Source of the DNA: Geomonas oryzisoli
GTDB taxonomy: Bacteria; Desulfobacterota; Desulfuromonadia; Geobacterales; Geobacteraceae
NCBI RefSeq assembly: GCF_018986915.1
Contig: NZ_CP076723.1
Span: 4,782,466 to 4,846,465, forward strand
Length of the DNA stretch: 64,000 bases
Reading direction: 5' to 3'
In this document: positions 34,601-43,921 of the stretch, one piece after another
Numbering within the stretch: the stretch's first letter is position 1
How the letters are laid out: each line of letters starts with the position of its first letter
Notes under the pieces: model-generated
What the model saw: the letters and a program-made list of their open reading frames with translations, nothing else
Database searches by the model: none
Told to the model about the DNA's origin: nothing
Translations under genes and position numbers: made by a program

Positions 34601-35617
34601 AACTTCGGTTGGGAATACGTATGGCATTGCCACATCCTGAGCCACGAGGAGATGGACATGATGCGTCCGGTCTCCCTGGCGCTGCCGCCTAAAGCTGCTG
34701 ACGGCTTGGCCTTCACCACCGCCGGCTCCGGCAACAAGGCGCGGCTCACCCTGACCTTCAACGACAACTCCATCAGCGAGACCTCGTTCGTGGTGAAGAA
34801 AACCACTAACGGCACCACCTGGACCACCGTGGGCACCATCGCCTCTCCGCTGGACCAGGCCAACACCACCGGACCGAAGACGCTGCAGGATCCGGCCATC
34901 TACAACCCGAACGTGGTGGCCGAGTACCAGGTACTGGCGCTGAACACCGTCGGCTACGGCGGCCAGATGCCGAGCATGACCGTGCAGTCGGCCTCGGCAC
35001 CGCTCTTCACCGGCAGCGCCCCGGTTGACCCGACCAACATGACCGCGACCCTCGTTGCCGGACCGAAGGTCACCATCACCTTTACCGACAACGCGGTCAC
35101 CGAAACCGGATTCGTACTCGAGCGGTCCATGAACGGAGGGGCTTTCGTACAGATCGCAGCACTCCCGGCCCGCAGCAACACCGGCAACGTGAGCTACACC
35201 GACAACCTGACCCTGTCGGCAGCCGACACCACCTACACCTACCGCGTCGCCGCCGTGAACGTCGCCGGCCTCTCCGGGTACGCCGTGTCCCCGACCGTGC
35301 TGCTCCCGGCCCAGCCAGCCGCACCGGGGAGCTTCACCGCCACCAACGGCGCCAACAGCGGCAACAGCAGGAGCGTGATCCTTGCTTGGCAGGATCTCTC
35401 CAGCAACGAAACCGGCTTCACCATCCAGAGAGCCACCAACGCGACCTTCACCAAGGGGCTGAACAGCGTCACCGTGAATGCCGGGGTGACCACGCTGACC
35501 CAGACCGGGCTCTCCCGCAACACCCAATACTGGTACCGGATCATGTCCAATAACGGTACAATCGTTTCCTCCGGATGGGTGAACGCTACTCCGTTCCCCA
35601 TCACCACCAACCCGTAG
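31685..35617 (+). CDS. Giant secreted multicopper oxidase with fibronectin III tail (OmpB-like)
   Basis: This 1310-residue secreted protein has a signal peptide at 1-32 (cleavage near AQA). All four copper motifs are present: LHLHGG (about 245), YHDHAWG (about 307), HPIHFHLYD (about 877) and WHCHILSHEEMDMM (about 980), giving type 1, 2 and 3 sites. Very long inserts separate the first and second motif pairs. Residues about 1010-1310 carry about three fibronectin type III repeats. It resembles OmpB/OmpC of Geobacter sulfurreducens, outer-surface copper proteins linked to Fe(III) oxide reduction. Its own role is inferred. Confidence 0.88.
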   Translation: MDRLRTTLVACLATLVITLWGLAPPPAQAIDETKVPHYFGPAPNWALSPLPTVDPVTGAVSGGIKKFVNKLPGLGETNANDLGQYLPVAVADTTTYPGADYYEIGLVQYRQKMHSDLPPTLLRGYVQLSTSVVPGQQLPLTNAMVDGSTAAIAGYTGVTPPNYLGPVIVAQKDRPVRILFRNLLPNNAGGDLFLPVDSTMMGSGMGPMSMMTPMDAGTVTDDVRNPMCTANPKSDMCFKDNRATLHLHGGVTPWISDGTPHQWTTPKDEMTPWPAGVSVKNVPDMPDPGPGAITFFYTNQQSARLMFYHDHAWGITRLNVYAGEAAGYIIQDQAEQALLDKGLIPDGNSTIPLIIQDRTFVPQGDKVARTGQLYDQDPTWDADRWGGFGNLWYHHVYMPAQNPSDPSGMSAFGRWMYGPWFWPPAKPMYPPIKNPRYNMDPATAFTTPLPVACNLNDPTTWQYQTDPFCEPEMIPGTPNISVGMEQFNDTPVVNGTVYPYTTVDPKAYRLRILNAANDRFFNLHMYVADSSTASTAPNADGNPIGGTEVAFKAAELAAAQLDPNVFPTPDTTLSPKGPDWIQIGSEGGFLPAPAVIPPQPITWITDPTRFDVGNVDQHSLALAPAERADVIVDFSKYAGQTLILYNDAPAAYPARVASYDYYTGAPDLSPVGAPGVIPGYGPNTRTVMQIRVNPLPDPTVTPAPFDLASLQAAFAHQADGSGVFESGQHPIIVGQAAYNSAYGTNFPAASWCNAPGSSNQSCDGFARISDQGGDLFGFNTLFSPTTKFQIPLQPKALHDEMNAVSFDEFGRMTANIGLEAVPAAPGAQNVILYPYVNPATELIDGTNLPKGDLNITPISTQDGTQIWKITHNGVDTHPIHFHLYDVQVINRVTWDNIIIPPDANELGWKDTVRISPLEDTIVALRPIVPTLPFEIPNSIRMLNPMMPAGSTAMFEPTDVSGNPTNPIVNQLVNFGWEYVWHCHILSHEEMDMMRPVSLALPPKAADGLAFTTAGSGNKARLTLTFNDNSISETSFVVKKTTNGTTWTTVGTIASPLDQANTTGPKTLQDPAIYNPNVVAEYQVLALNTVGYGGQMPSMTVQSASAPLFTGSAPVDPTNMTATLVAGPKVTITFTDNAVTETGFVLERSMNGGAFVQIAALPARSNTGNVSYTDNLTLSAADTTYTYRVAAVNVAGLSGYAVSPTVLLPAQPAAPGSFTATNGANSGNSRSVILAWQDLSSNETGFTIQRATNATFTKGLNSVTVNAGVTTLTQTGLSRNTQYWYRIMSNNGTIVSSGWVNATPFPITTNP

Positions 35618-35635
35618 CATCAGCCGTCCTTGCCT

Positions 35636-35673
35636 GGGGAGGAGGTGCTGGTCCTCCTCCCCGGGGATTTTTT
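35636..35673 (+). terminator. Terminator after the multicopper oxidase
   Basis: GGGGAGGAGG-TGCTGGT-CCTCCTCCCC is a perfect 10-base stem followed by GGGGATTTTTT. It lies 18 bases after the stop codon. Confidence 0.85.
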
Positions 35674-35694
35674 CCCCAACCAGTTGCAATGCAA

Positions 35695-35724
35695 AAGGCC
35701 CCCTGGCATCAGCAAGGGGGCCTT
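35695..35724. terminator. Bidirectional terminator, mainly for the minus-strand MCP gene
   Basis: AAGGCCCCCT-N10-AGGGGGCCTT has A/T-rich flanks on the left, giving TTTT after the hairpin on the minus strand. It lies 25 bases beyond the MCP stop codon. Confidence 0.8.
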
Positions 35725-35748
35725 CGCATGTCCGCTGACCGGTTCCGG

Positions 35749-38172
35749 TCAGACCCTGAACCACTCCACCATCCCCTTCAGTTCCCCGGCCAGGCAGGAA
35801 AGGCCGGCGGAGGATTCCCGGATCCCGCTGCATGCCGTGCGCAGTTCGCGGGTGAGCCCCGCGATCTCGTCGACGTTTTGGCCGACCTCCGCGCTGGTCG
35901 CGGATTGCTCCTCGGTCGCGACCGCGATGCGCCGGACCATCTCGTGCACCTGTTCCACGTAGCTGGCCATCCGGTCTATGGCCTCCTCGGTGCCCTGGAC
36001 CCGGCTCATGATGGTGCCGACCGCGGCACGTTCCTCGCTCATCTTGCGCACCGAGCGGTTCACGCTGTCCTGCATGGCCTTGACGGTGTGGCCGATTTCG
36101 GCGGTCGCCGCCGCGGTCCGCTCGGCGAGCTCCCTCACGTTGTCGGCCACCACCGCGAAGCCTCTTCCCTGCTCTCCGGCACGCGCCGCCTCGATGGCGG
36201 CGTTGAGCGCCAGCAGGTTGGTCTGGTCGGCGATGTCGCGGATCAGGACCCCGATCTCCGAGATCTGGGCGGACTGCCCGCTCAACTGTTCCACCATCCC
36301 CGCTGTTTCGGCAAAGGTGCCGGCGAACTGCTGCAGCTGCTCGGCGGTCTGCTGCATCGCCTGCTTGCCGGCGCCCGCGATCTCCTTCATGGTGCCCGCG
36401 GCCCCCGCGGTGGCCGCGGCGTTCTGGGCCATGTCGACGGTGGTGGCGGTCATCTGCGACATGGATAGCGCCGATTCCTCCACCCGGTGCGCCTGGCGTG
36501 CGGCCCCGTCTTCGAGGACGCCGGCCGTGGCGGCCATCTGTTCGGAGCTGCTGGCGAGGGTGGAGGTGGCGTCGCCGATCTTTCCCACCACGTTCCTGAG
36601 ACTTGCCAGCATGCGCGCCATGGCAAGCTGGACGCGCCCTATCTCGTCCTTGCGGTCTGCGGCGATGCTTACGGCAAGGTTGCCTTCCGCCGCCTGTTCC
36701 GCCAGGGCGGTCAGCTGCTGAATGGGGTGGGAGATGCTCCGGAAGATCCAGATGCCGACCAGGTTGCCCAATAGCCCCGTGCAGACCGCGATGATCAGGA
36801 TAAGGGTCATGCTGAAGCGTATGGTCCGGTTCACGGTCCCGATCGCCTGTTCCTGCCCCTCCTGTGCGGTCGAGACGGTCTTTTTCCCCTGCTCCGCCTG
36901 CTTGGCCACCACCTCCCGCAACCGGGCCGATCCCCGTTCCGCCTTTTCCTGGAACTGCATCTTCTGGCGCAGCTTGACCAGGATGCCGTCCTGCGCGAAC
37001 ACGGTGTCACGGATGCCGGCCAGGGAAGCGGTCACGCCCCCCAGGATGCGCAGCTCGGTTTGGGCCCCGGCCGCCTTCAGCTGTGTGGCGACCGATTTCT
37101 CGACCTGACGAAGGCGCGCGTAGCGCCGATCGAACTCGGCGGCGACCGCGTCGAGCTCTGCCGGGGTCTTGGCGAAGAACATGCGCCCCGACAGCCCCTC
37201 GAGCGACTTGCCCAGGGAGACCAGTTCGGTGTTGATGGAGAGGACGTCGACCGCGGCGTTGGCGCGCGACAGGTAGCCCGGGAGTTTGCCCGATATCTTC
37301 CCCACCTGCAGTTGCGCCTTGTCCACCTCGTCCTCGATCTCGTCGTCCACCTCGCTCAGCGCCTCCAGCGCCTCCTTGAGCTGCGCATCGCCCCGGCGGG
37401 GGTCGCTTCCCTCGGCGAGGGTCTTCATCAGCAGCTCCGTCTTGGCGGTGAAGGTGGCGAATTGGCCGCCGATCCGCTTGTTGTGCCGGATATTGCTGTT
37501 TTGCTGCACCTTCTTCAGCGCGCTCTGGTACAGGTTCCAGGCCTGCTTTTTGTCCGGCGCCCGCTGCATGTCGTAGAGGAGAAACTTCAGTTCCTTGAGG
37601 GAAACCTTGAGGGTCTCGATGCTCGCGATGTTCTTGGAGGTCTTGTCGGCCTCCTCGTTGGCGGTGGCGTAGGCCGAGGAACTGGAGCGCTGCAGCACGC
37701 TCACCTTGTTTTCGAGGTCCTGGAGCCGTGTACTCGCTTCCTGCCCTTTTTGCAGGATCAGCGCGTGGGCCTGGGCCGATTCCTTCTCCGAGGCCAGGCG
37801 GGCCGTCATGGTGGCATAGAGTTCCTGGGCGATGCTGCCGAATTCCGCCGCCGCTTCCAGCTTCTCACCGGAAATCGCCCCCAGTTTCTCCTGCGTGCCT
37901 TGTACCTCGGTGAGCGCTCTTTCCGCCTCTTTCTTTGCCGCGGCGAACTCCGCCTCGTTGCGGGCGGCGGCCACCTTGACGAGGTCTGCCGTGGCCCCTT
38001 GCAGGGCTCGCTGGAACTCCATGGTGCGCAGCTGGAAAGGGGTGCTTTTCTCGGTGAGATAGGAGAGTTTTCCCCTGATGGAGCTCATGCTGAGAAAACT
38101 CGCCAGGGAGACTGCGGCGACCGCCAGCAGAACGATACCGGCGTTGAGGATCAACTTCGACTTGATGGTCAT
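35749..38172 (-). CDS. Methyl-accepting chemotaxis protein with a large helical periplasmic sensor
   Basis: This 807-residue MCP has a first membrane helix at about 10-30, an unusually long alpha-helical, coiled-coil-rich periplasmic region of about 400 residues, a second helix near 435-460, HAMP, and a signalling domain with [23 protein letters not shown] 38172 has AAGGAG upstream; earlier in-frame starts lack one. The long sensor is several times larger than a 4-helix bundle and may contain repeated bundles. It is convergent with the multicopper oxidase gene. Ligand unknown. Confidence 0.92.
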   Translation of the reverse strand: MTIKSKLILNAGIVLLAVAAVSLASFLSMSSIRGKLSYLTEKSTPFQLRTMEFQRALQGATADLVKVAAARNEAEFAAAKKEAERALTEVQGTQEKLGAISGEKLEAAAEFGSIAQELYATMTARLASEKESAQAHALILQKGQEASTRLQDLENKVSVLQRSSSSAYATANEEADKTSKNIASIETLKVSLKELKFLLYDMQRAPDKKQAWNLYQSALKKVQQNSNIRHNKRIGGQFATFTAKTELLMKTLAEGSDPRRGDAQLKEALEALSEVDDEIEDEVDKAQLQVGKISGKLPGYLSRANAAVDVLSINTELVSLGKSLEGLSGRMFFAKTPAELDAVAAEFDRRYARLRQVEKSVATQLKAAGAQTELRILGGVTASLAGIRDTVFAQDGILVKLRQKMQFQEKAERGSARLREVVAKQAEQGKKTVSTAQEGQEQAIGTVNRTIRFSMTLILIIAVCTGLLGNLVGIWIFRSISHPIQQLTALAEQAAEGNLAVSIAADRKDEIGRVQLAMARMLASLRNVVGKIGDATSTLASSSEQMAATAGVLEDGAARQAHRVEESALSMSQMTATTVDMAQNAAATAGAAGTMKEIAGAGKQAMQQTAEQLQQFAGTFAETAGMVEQLSGQSAQISEIGVLIRDIADQTNLLALNAAIEAARAGEQGRGFAVVADNVRELAERTAAATAEIGHTVKAMQDSVNRSVRKMSEERAAVGTIMSRVQGTEEAIDRMASYVEQVHEMVRRIAVATEEQSATSAEVGQNVDEIAGLTRELRTACSGIRESSAGLSCLAGELKGMVEWFRV

Positions 38173-38352
38173 GGGGCAAGGCTCCTTCCGCGCGTGATAA
38201 TGCCGGCTGCCGGGCTCCGGTATTGTCACGCAACATGTACGGCTTTTCGGCGTGAACGCGGATTTCTTAAGAAGGGATCATCGGAACCATCATGAGGAAT
38301 AAATGGCGAGGGTGGTGCGTTTTGTCCCGAGGGGAGGGGGGCAGCAGGCAGG

Positions 38353-41091
38353 TCAGCCGGTGGTGCCCAGCCCGGCGGCGATGGCATTCACCGTTTCCAG
38401 CAGCCGGAACAGGAGCCCTCCCGACATGGCGCTGTCCTTGCGCATCCCGTCCTGACGCCACTGACGCAGCAGGGCGATCTGGCGCTCATGCAGCACCTTG
38501 AGGGCTTCCTCGCGCCGGGCGAGCGAGCTGTGCACCGCCGCGCGCCGCTCGGCCAGTGAACCGCCGTAGATCTCCTCCAGCATGGTGACGGTGCGCCGGT
38601 ACTCGCCGGCGATGGCGCCGACAATCGGCTCGCGGATCGCCTGGTCGCCGACCAGTTCCGCGTAGCGCTGCATGATCTCGAGGTTGGCGCTGGCGACACT
38701 GGTGGCTGCGTTGCTGATGATGTAATGCAGCACCGTCCAGCTCTGGCAGTTGCGGACCAGCTCTGCGAACAGGGCCGGCTCCTGGTTCATCAGTTCTTCC
38801 AGCGCGCAGCCGATGCCGTACCAGCCGGAGAGAAAGTAGCGGGCCTGGCTCCAGCTGAAGACCCAGGGGATGGCCCGCAGGTCCGCAAGGCTCGCCTGGG
38901 CGGTACGGCGTGCCGGACGGGAACCGATGCTGCTGGATTCGATGACATCGATGGGGGTTGCCTGCCGGAAGAAGGTGGCGAACCCGTCGCTCTCCAGCAG
39001 CTGCTGGTAGGCCACACGGCTGCGCTCGGCGAGGCGGTCCATGACCGGCTCCAGCGGGTGTCCAGGTCCCGGGCCGCCGCGCTGCGGGATGCTGACCCCG
39101 GCGGTGCCGGCGAGAAGCAGCTCCAGGTGGTAGGCGGCGTTGAGCGGGTTGGAGTACTTCTGGGAGATCACCTCGCCCTGCTCGGTGAGGCGCAGGTCGC
39201 CTGCGGCCGACCCTTCCGGAAGGCCGCGCAGGAAGCGGCTGGTGGGGCCGGCCCCGCGGCTGATGGTTCCCCCCCTGCCGTGGAAGAAGCGCAGCCGCAC
39301 CCCCTGGCGTCGCCCGGCAGCCAGCATCGCTTCCTGGGCGCGGTACAGGCCCCACAGACTCGCCATGATCCCGCCGTCCTTGTTGCTGTCGCTGTAGCCG
39401 ACCATGACCTGCTGCACCGGCTCGGCGCCGCACAGATGCGCGTGCGTGCGGCGGGTCATCGGATGCGCCAGGAACTGTTCCAGTATCAGGGGGCTTTCCT
39501 CCAGGTCCTTGATGGTCTCGAAGAGGGGGACGACGGGGAGCAGGCAGGCCAGCCCGTCACCGATCCTCACCACGAGCCCCGCTTCGCGCGCCAGGAGGTA
39601 GACCGCCAGCAGGTCGGAAAGGGAGCGGGTCATGCTGACGATGAGCGCGCCCAGCGACTCGGGGCCGTAATCGCGGATCTGGGCCGACAGGACGCGGTAG
39701 CAGCCGATCACGCTTTCGGCTTCCTTGCCGGGCCTCGCATCCGGGAGCAGGAAGGGGCGAGGCGAGGCGAGTTCGCGATCGAGGAAGGCGAGGCGCTCCG
39801 GTTCCCGCCACTGGGAAAAGCCGCGCTCGCTCACCCCTGCCGCGGCCAGCAACTGTTCCACCGCCTGGTCGTGGAAGGCGCTGTTCTGCCTGATGTCCAG
39901 CGAGGCCAGGTGGAAGCCGAACACCTCCACGCTGCGAAGAACCGGCACCACATCGGCAACGGCGAGCCGCGTGGCGCCCGTTGCCACCAGGGTGTCGCGG
40001 AGCAGGCGCAGGTCCTCCTCGAGCTCGGCGGGGCGGCAGTAGCGGGAACCGGCGTCGCCGCACAGGGTTTCCTCCCCTCCGGTTACGTCGACGGGAAGTT
40101 TCGCCTTCATCAGGTTCACCAGCTGGCGCCAGGGCTCCTGCGGGTTGCGCTTGAGCGCCTCGGCCCCCAGCGCCCCGGTCGGCGCGGCCAGTGTCTCCAA
40201 CCGCCTGGTGAGTTCGGGGGGCGGGGGAAGCAGCAGCCGGGAGATGCTGAGCCTGCCCCCCAAGGTGGTGAGCTGTCCGTGGATCAACATCAAGGCGTTC
40301 AGCCTCAGCTCCTTCAGGGTGGCCTGGGTGACCTCGGGCGTCACCAGGGGGTGGCCGTCCCGGTCCCCGCCGACCCAGGTGCTGAAGGATACCCGGGGCA
40401 GGCGGTCGGTGAGCGGCGACAGGGGCCTGGTCAGCCCCGCCTCGCGCCAGGCCCGGCAGATCCTCTTGTCCAGGATCGCGACCACCTGGGGAAAGATCTC
40501 GCGCAGGTGGTAGATGATGGTCGCCAGTTCGTTCAGGACCTTCGGCTTCTCCAGGTGGATCTCGCCGGTGCGCCAGAGCCGCTCCAGCATGGCGACGATC
40601 TCCTCGCGGATCTCGTCCCGCTCCAGGGGGGTCCAGACCGTGTTCTCTCGCTTGACCAGCAGCAGGTAGAGCTCGCGCAGGTGTCTCAGTACGGAGGCGC
40701 GCTTGGCCTCCGTGGGATGGGCGGTCAGCACCGGTTCCACCCGGATCTGTCCCAGCAGATCCGCGATCTGTTGCTGCGGCACGCCGCTGCGGCTGAGCTT
40801 TTCCAGCACCCTCCCCCAAAGTCCCGGCTCGGCCACCAGCCCCTGGCTGGTCTCCACCGCCCGCCGCGTCTGCACCGAGAAGTTCTCCTCGGCCATGCTG
40901 AGCAGCTGGAACGCGATCGACCAGGCCCTGACGAACTTGCAGTCCTCGGAGGGGGCCATCGATCCGCTCTTCGGGAGGCACGCCGCGAGCTGCGACTCGC
41001 CCAGCCCGTTGAACATCTCGGCCAGACACTCCATCAGGTAGTCGAGGTCGCGCTGCAGTCTTTCGGGTATGGCCGCGTCGGTGTCGGGCAT
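38353..41091 (-). CDS. ppc: Phosphoenolpyruvate carboxylase
   Basis: This 912-residue enzyme carboxylates PEP to oxaloacetate to refill the TCA cycle. Signatures are VLTAHPTEAKR (about 135-145, catalytic His), FHGRGGTISRGAGPTSRFLRG (about 585-605) and the conserved QARYFLSGWYGIG segment. The C-terminus ends TGLGTTG rather than the usual bacterial NTG, a small departure to note. The ATG at 41091 follows AAGGAGG. Length agrees with the family. It is monocistronic. Confidence 0.95.
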   Translation of the reverse strand: MPDTDAAIPERLQRDLDYLMECLAEMFNGLGESQLAACLPKSGSMAPSEDCKFVRAWSIAFQLLSMAEENFSVQTRRAVETSQGLVAEPGLWGRVLEKLSRSGVPQQQIADLLGQIRVEPVLTAHPTEAKRASVLRHLRELYLLLVKRENTVWTPLERDEIREEIVAMLERLWRTGEIHLEKPKVLNELATIIYHLREIFPQVVAILDKRICRAWREAGLTRPLSPLTDRLPRVSFSTWVGGDRDGHPLVTPEVTQATLKELRLNALMLIHGQLTTLGGRLSISRLLLPPPPELTRRLETLAAPTGALGAEALKRNPQEPWRQLVNLMKAKLPVDVTGGEETLCGDAGSRYCRPAELEEDLRLLRDTLVATGATRLAVADVVPVLRSVEVFGFHLASLDIRQNSAFHDQAVEQLLAAAGVSERGFSQWREPERLAFLDRELASPRPFLLPDARPGKEAESVIGCYRVLSAQIRDYGPESLGALIVSMTRSLSDLLAVYLLAREAGLVVRIGDGLACLLPVVPLFETIKDLEESPLILEQFLAHPMTRRTHAHLCGAEPVQQVMVGYSDSNKDGGIMASLWGLYRAQEAMLAAGRRQGVRLRFFHGRGGTISRGAGPTSRFLRGLPEGSAAGDLRLTEQGEVISQKYSNPLNAAYHLELLLAGTAGVSIPQRGGPGPGHPLEPVMDRLAERSRVAYQQLLESDGFATFFRQATPIDVIESSSIGSRPARRTAQASLADLRAIPWVFSWSQARYFLSGWYGIGCALEELMNQEPALFAELVRNCQSWTVLHYIISNAATSVASANLEIMQRYAELVGDQAIREPIVGAIAGEYRRTVTMLEEIYGGSLAERRAAVHSSLARREEALKVLHERQIALLRQWRQDGMRKDSAMSGGLLFRLLETVNAIAAGLGTTG

Positions 41092-41240
41092 GACGACTCC
41101 TCCTTGCCTGTCTCCGTGCTGTGGGGGCACAGAGATGAATGATACCCGATAATCCTGTTCTGCAAACGGCGATCCGCCCCCTTGTTCATGTGTAAGTTCC
41201 TGTGCTATCGTCTTATTAAGGGGGGAGAAGGAGGCAATTT

Positions 41241-41408
41241 ATGAAAACGCTACTGCTGGTACTCCTGGCGATTGTAGCGATCATCCTGACCGTCTGGCTG
41301 GTGCTGATCCCTGCCGGGGTGGTGGCCGGTTCCATCAAGGCCTTCCGCCAGGGCGAGCACGGTCACTGGGCCCACTGGAGAGGGTGGAGGCATCACGGCC
41401 CGCACTAG
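41241..41408 (+). CDS. Small single-pass membrane protein
   Basis: This 55-residue protein has one long hydrophobic helix (about residues 3-32) and a short cytoplasmic or periplasmic tail rich in His, Trp and Arg (RQGEHGHWAHWRGWRHHGPH). GGAGAAGGAGG precedes the ATG at eight bases, strong support for translation. The His-rich tail could bind metal. It is too short to assign to a family. A bidirectional hairpin follows. Confidence 0.7.
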   Translation: MKTLLLVLLAIVAIILTVWLVLIPAGVVAGSIKAFRQGEHGHWAHWRGWRHHGPH

Positions 41409-41436
41409 GCAAAGCGCATGATCGCAGGGGATAAAA

Positions 41437-41470
41437 AAAGGCCCTGAGCTTCATCGAAGCCGGGGCCTTT
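41437..41470. terminator. Bidirectional terminator between convergent genes
   Basis: AAAGGCCC and GGGCCTTT arms enclose an inner AGCTTC-ATC-GAAGC stem. A-rich sequence on the left and T-rich on the right serve both strands. Confidence 0.82.
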
Positions 41471-41495
41471 CTCTTTAAAAAGCGGCGCATCGGGA

Positions 41496-41915
41496 TTACG
41501 GGACGCTGCGGAAGCCCCCTTTGTAGAAGTCCTCATCGTGCCCGAACGAATATGAAAAGTCCAACTCGTCGAGACATTCCTTGTTTGCCACCGGGATCTC
41601 GATGGTAAAGGGTTCGGTGCCGGCGAAGCGTCCGCTGAAGGCCTTTGTTTCTTTGGCCATGACTTTGCCTTTGGAGTCCAGCAGCTTCGCGGTTAGCTGC
41701 AGCGAGGTGTAGGGGAGATCCTGGCGGACGTTTTGCACCGTGCCGTCGATCCTGACCCCTTTGTCGGTTTCCTGTGCCTTCCACACGATGGCAACTTCAT
41801 GGTTGCTGAATTGGTGGGAGGCATAGGCGGGGTTGGCGTCTTGTTTCGTGCGGGTGGACGCACAGGCGGTGATCATGGAAAGCATCATCACTGTCAAAGC
41901 GAGTTTTTTCAGCAT
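41496..41915 (-). CDS. Small lipoprotein, function unknown
   Basis: This 139-residue precursor has a lipobox (SMITAC, Cys at about 18). The mature domain is beta-rich with VWKAQETDKGVRIDGTVQNVR and LTAKLLDSKGKVMAKE, a pattern typical of small immunoglobulin-like periplasmic domains. GGAGG precedes the ATG. No partner gene is visible. Probably attached to the outer membrane. Confidence 0.78.
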   Translation of the reverse strand: MLKKLALTVMMLSMITACASTRTKQDANPAYASHQFSNHEVAIVWKAQETDKGVRIDGTVQNVRQDLPYTSLQLTAKLLDSKGKVMAKETKAFSGRFAGTEPFTIEIPVANKECLDELDFSYSFGHDEDFYKGGFRSVP

Positions 41916-42048
41916 AAGTCACCTCCGTTTAAGGTTGGGCGCTTGTAAACGAGCGCGTGAGACTCTTGGAGTCTAACGCAATTGTGACGGCGGGCAACTC
42001 GGGTATTTTAGGCGTTGCACTTATAATAACTCCCATGCCGCCTGCGAC

Positions 42049-42078
42049 AAAAAAGCGGGGCGCCTCACGACGCCCCGC
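42049..42078 (-). terminator. Terminator of the octaheme cytochrome gene
   Basis: On the minus strand GCGGGGCG-N8-CGCCCCGC is followed by TTTTTT. It begins 25 bases past the stop codon. Confidence 0.87.
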
Positions 42079-42102
42079 CCTCTCACTTGACCTGTGTTCC
42101 GA

Positions 42103-43326
42103 TTACTTCTTATGCTCCGCTTCGCGGGTCATCGCGGCGGCGTCCGCCTTGATGTCAACCAGGTCCTTCTGCAGTTCTGCCAGTCCGTACCAGGTGACGT
42201 AGTCGGGGTTCATGTGGAACGCCCCCTGGAAGGCACGCATGCGGTGCTCCAGGAACATCACGTACAGGGTCTGCTCGATCGGGGTCCTGGTGTCGTAGAA
42301 GGTGAGCAGGTCCGGGTAGGCCGGCTGTCCTTTCTGCGGCTTGATGATCCCTTTCTCGTAGAGGCCGGCGACGATGGTGATCGCTTCGGCCATCAGCTTG
42401 TCGGCTTCCTTGATCATCTGGTCGGCATTGCCGAGCTGGGTCTTGGCGTAGGTCGCGCTGTGGCACTTGCTGCAGATGCCGACCATCTTGTCGCGGGACG
42501 CCTGCCACTCTTCCTTGGTGAGACGTGCTACTTTGCCCGCCTTGACCAGCTCGAGGCGGCCGGTCGGCTTGCCTGCCGGGTCGAGGACCCCGAGGCCTTT
42601 CAGGATGGTGACGCGGTAGCCCATCCACTCGGCGTCTTCTTCCGGCAGACGCAGGGCCAGGAAGCCCCAGGAGGTCATCACGTTGTGGTCGCCGTCGCCC
42701 ATGTGGCAGGTCTGGCAGGTGGGGGCACGGCCGGTGTCACCTTCCATCTGGTAGATGGAGCCGTGCTTGGAGTTGGACCACATCTCCCACTGCGGGTGAT
42801 CGAAGCCCATGTGGCAGGTGCGGCAGGCTTCCGGCTTCTTGGCCTCGGCTTTGCTGAACTTGTGACGGGTGTGGCAGGAGTTGCAGGGGGAGCCGTACTG
42901 CCCGTCGGCGCGCGATTTCTCGTCGCGGATGCCTACCTTGTGACAGCCGCCGCAACCCTTCATCCCCTGGATGTAGGCATGGGGCTGGATCTTGTTGGTC
43001 GGCATGGCGTCCATCGCCACCCAGGCTGCGGCGTGCTTGCCGGAGGCGTACTGGTCGTGCTGCTTGGTGTGGCACTCCTTGCAGGTCTTCTCGGTCGGCA
43101 TCGAGACCTTGGCGACATCTTTGGCACTCTGGTGGGCGGTGCCGTGGCAGCTGGAGCAGTCGACGCCGCCGCTTTTGCCCATCTCGCCGGACAGGAAGTC
43201 CTTCACGATGTTAGGCGTCACTTTCTCGTGACAGGTGATGCAGTTGCTCTTCCCGGCAAAGGCCGCCCCGGCCAGCATCAGCACCAGCGCCAGCGCCCCT
43301 CCCAGTTTCTTCAAACCATGAATCAT
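42103..43326 (-). CDS. Octaheme c-type cytochrome of the hydroxylamine oxidoreductase (HAO) family
   Basis: This 407-residue secreted cytochrome has a signal peptide (cleavage near AFA) and eight CXXCH motifs: CITCH, CSSCH, CKECH, CGGCH, CNSCH, CRTCH, CQTCH and CSKCH. The HPQWEMWSNSKHG segment and the helical tail (FYDTRTPIEQ...NPDYVTWYG) follow the HAO fold. Relatives reduce nitrite, hydroxylamine or related nitrogen compounds, or oxidise hydroxylamine if the cross-linking tyrosine is present; I cannot decide which here. A perfect FNR-type palindrome lies about 70 bases upstream. GGGGAGG precedes ATG 43326. Confidence 0.85.
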   Translation of the reverse strand: MIHGLKKLGGALALVLMLAGAAFAGKSNCITCHEKVTPNIVKDFLSGEMGKSGGVDCSSCHGTAHQSAKDVAKVSMPTEKTCKECHTKQHDQYASGKHAAAWVAMDAMPTNKIQPHAYIQGMKGCGGCHKVGIRDEKSRADGQYGSPCNSCHTRHKFSKAEAKKPEACRTCHMGFDHPQWEMWSNSKHGSIYQMEGDTGRAPTCQTCHMGDGDHNVMTSWGFLALRLPEEDAEWMGYRVTILKGLGVLDPAGKPTGRLELVKAGKVARLTKEEWQASRDKMVGICSKCHSATYAKTQLGNADQMIKEADKLMAEAITIVAGLYEKGIIKPQKGQPAYPDLLTFYDTRTPIEQTLYVMFLEHRMRAFQGAFHMNPDYVTWYGLAELQKDLVDIKADAAAMTREAEHKK

Positions 43327-43392
43327 GCAATTCCTCCCCTTTGTAAGTAAAAAAGCAGGGCACATGTAAACCACATGCGGGGGATGAATTCC

Positions 43393-43406
43393 TTGATCTA
43401 GATCAA
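43393..43406. promoter_or_regulatory. FNR/CRP-family box upstream of the octaheme cytochrome
   Basis: TTGATCTAGATCAA is a perfect match to TTGAT-N4-ATCAA, the FNR/DNR consensus, and a complete 14-base palindrome. It lies 67 bases before the cytochrome start, a position suited to activation under low oxygen or nitrogen oxides. Confidence 0.75.
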
Positions 43407-43423
43407 AAAACCGTAAACGGTGA

Positions 43424-43921
43424 CTACTGCTCCACGGCCAGAGCCACCATGAACCAGTCGTACTCCGAATCGAACAGTAGCGTCATGACCTCCGGCTTCT
43501 TAGCCACGTGGATCGCGTACTGCTTTCCGGAGACGATGGACGGGGTGGAGAGCCTGATGGCCAGGGACTCGGGGGAGAGGTGGCGCTTGAAATCGCCGGC
43601 CAGGACGTTGGCGAGCTCTCCTAGGGCGTCCTCGACCTCTTCCTCGGTGGGATCGTCGGTATCGAGCAGCTGACCTGCCAGGCGCCGGGCCAACTCGGTC
43701 GATACGTGCAGCCCGACCATGCCGTTGTAGGTGCCTGCCAGCCCGACCAGGGCGCTGATGCAGTCGGTGAAGTTCGATGCCGGGTTCACCGCCAGCGGCA
43801 GATGCAGCAGGTGGTCCATCCCCATCATGGTGGAGAAGATCTTCCTCACCTCCTGGATCAGCGTCTTTTCCAGGACCGATCCGCTGGTGCCGATGGTTGT
43901 CAGTAAGTTTTCCGAGAACAT
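43424..43921 (-). CDS. CheX-like chemotaxis phosphatase domain protein
   Basis: This 165-residue single-domain protein matches the CheX/CheC pattern: a TYNGMVGLHVSTELARRLAGQ strand-helix unit and the DALGELANVLAGDFK helix, where E-x2-N are the phosphatase residues. It would dephosphorylate a CheY-type receiver. GAGGAGG precedes ATG 43921. It stands alone, upstream of the octaheme cytochrome on the same strand, but the FNR-type box between them argues for separate transcription. Confidence 0.85.
   Translation of the reverse strand: MFSENLLTTIGTSGSVLEKTLIQEVRKIFSTMMGMDHLLHLPLAVNPASNFTDCISALVGLAGTYNGMVGLHVSTELARRLAGQLLDTDDPTEEEVEDALGELANVLAGDFKRHLSPESLAIRLSTPSIVSGKQYAIHVAKKPEVMTLLFDSEYDWFMVALAVEQ

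Noticed and set aside
31433..35833. Minus-strand open frame of 1466 codons opposite the multicopper oxidase
   Set aside because: It is an antisense shadow caused by high-GC codon bias. It has His/Val/Gly-rich low complexity, no domain, and the plus strand has signal peptide and all copper motifs.
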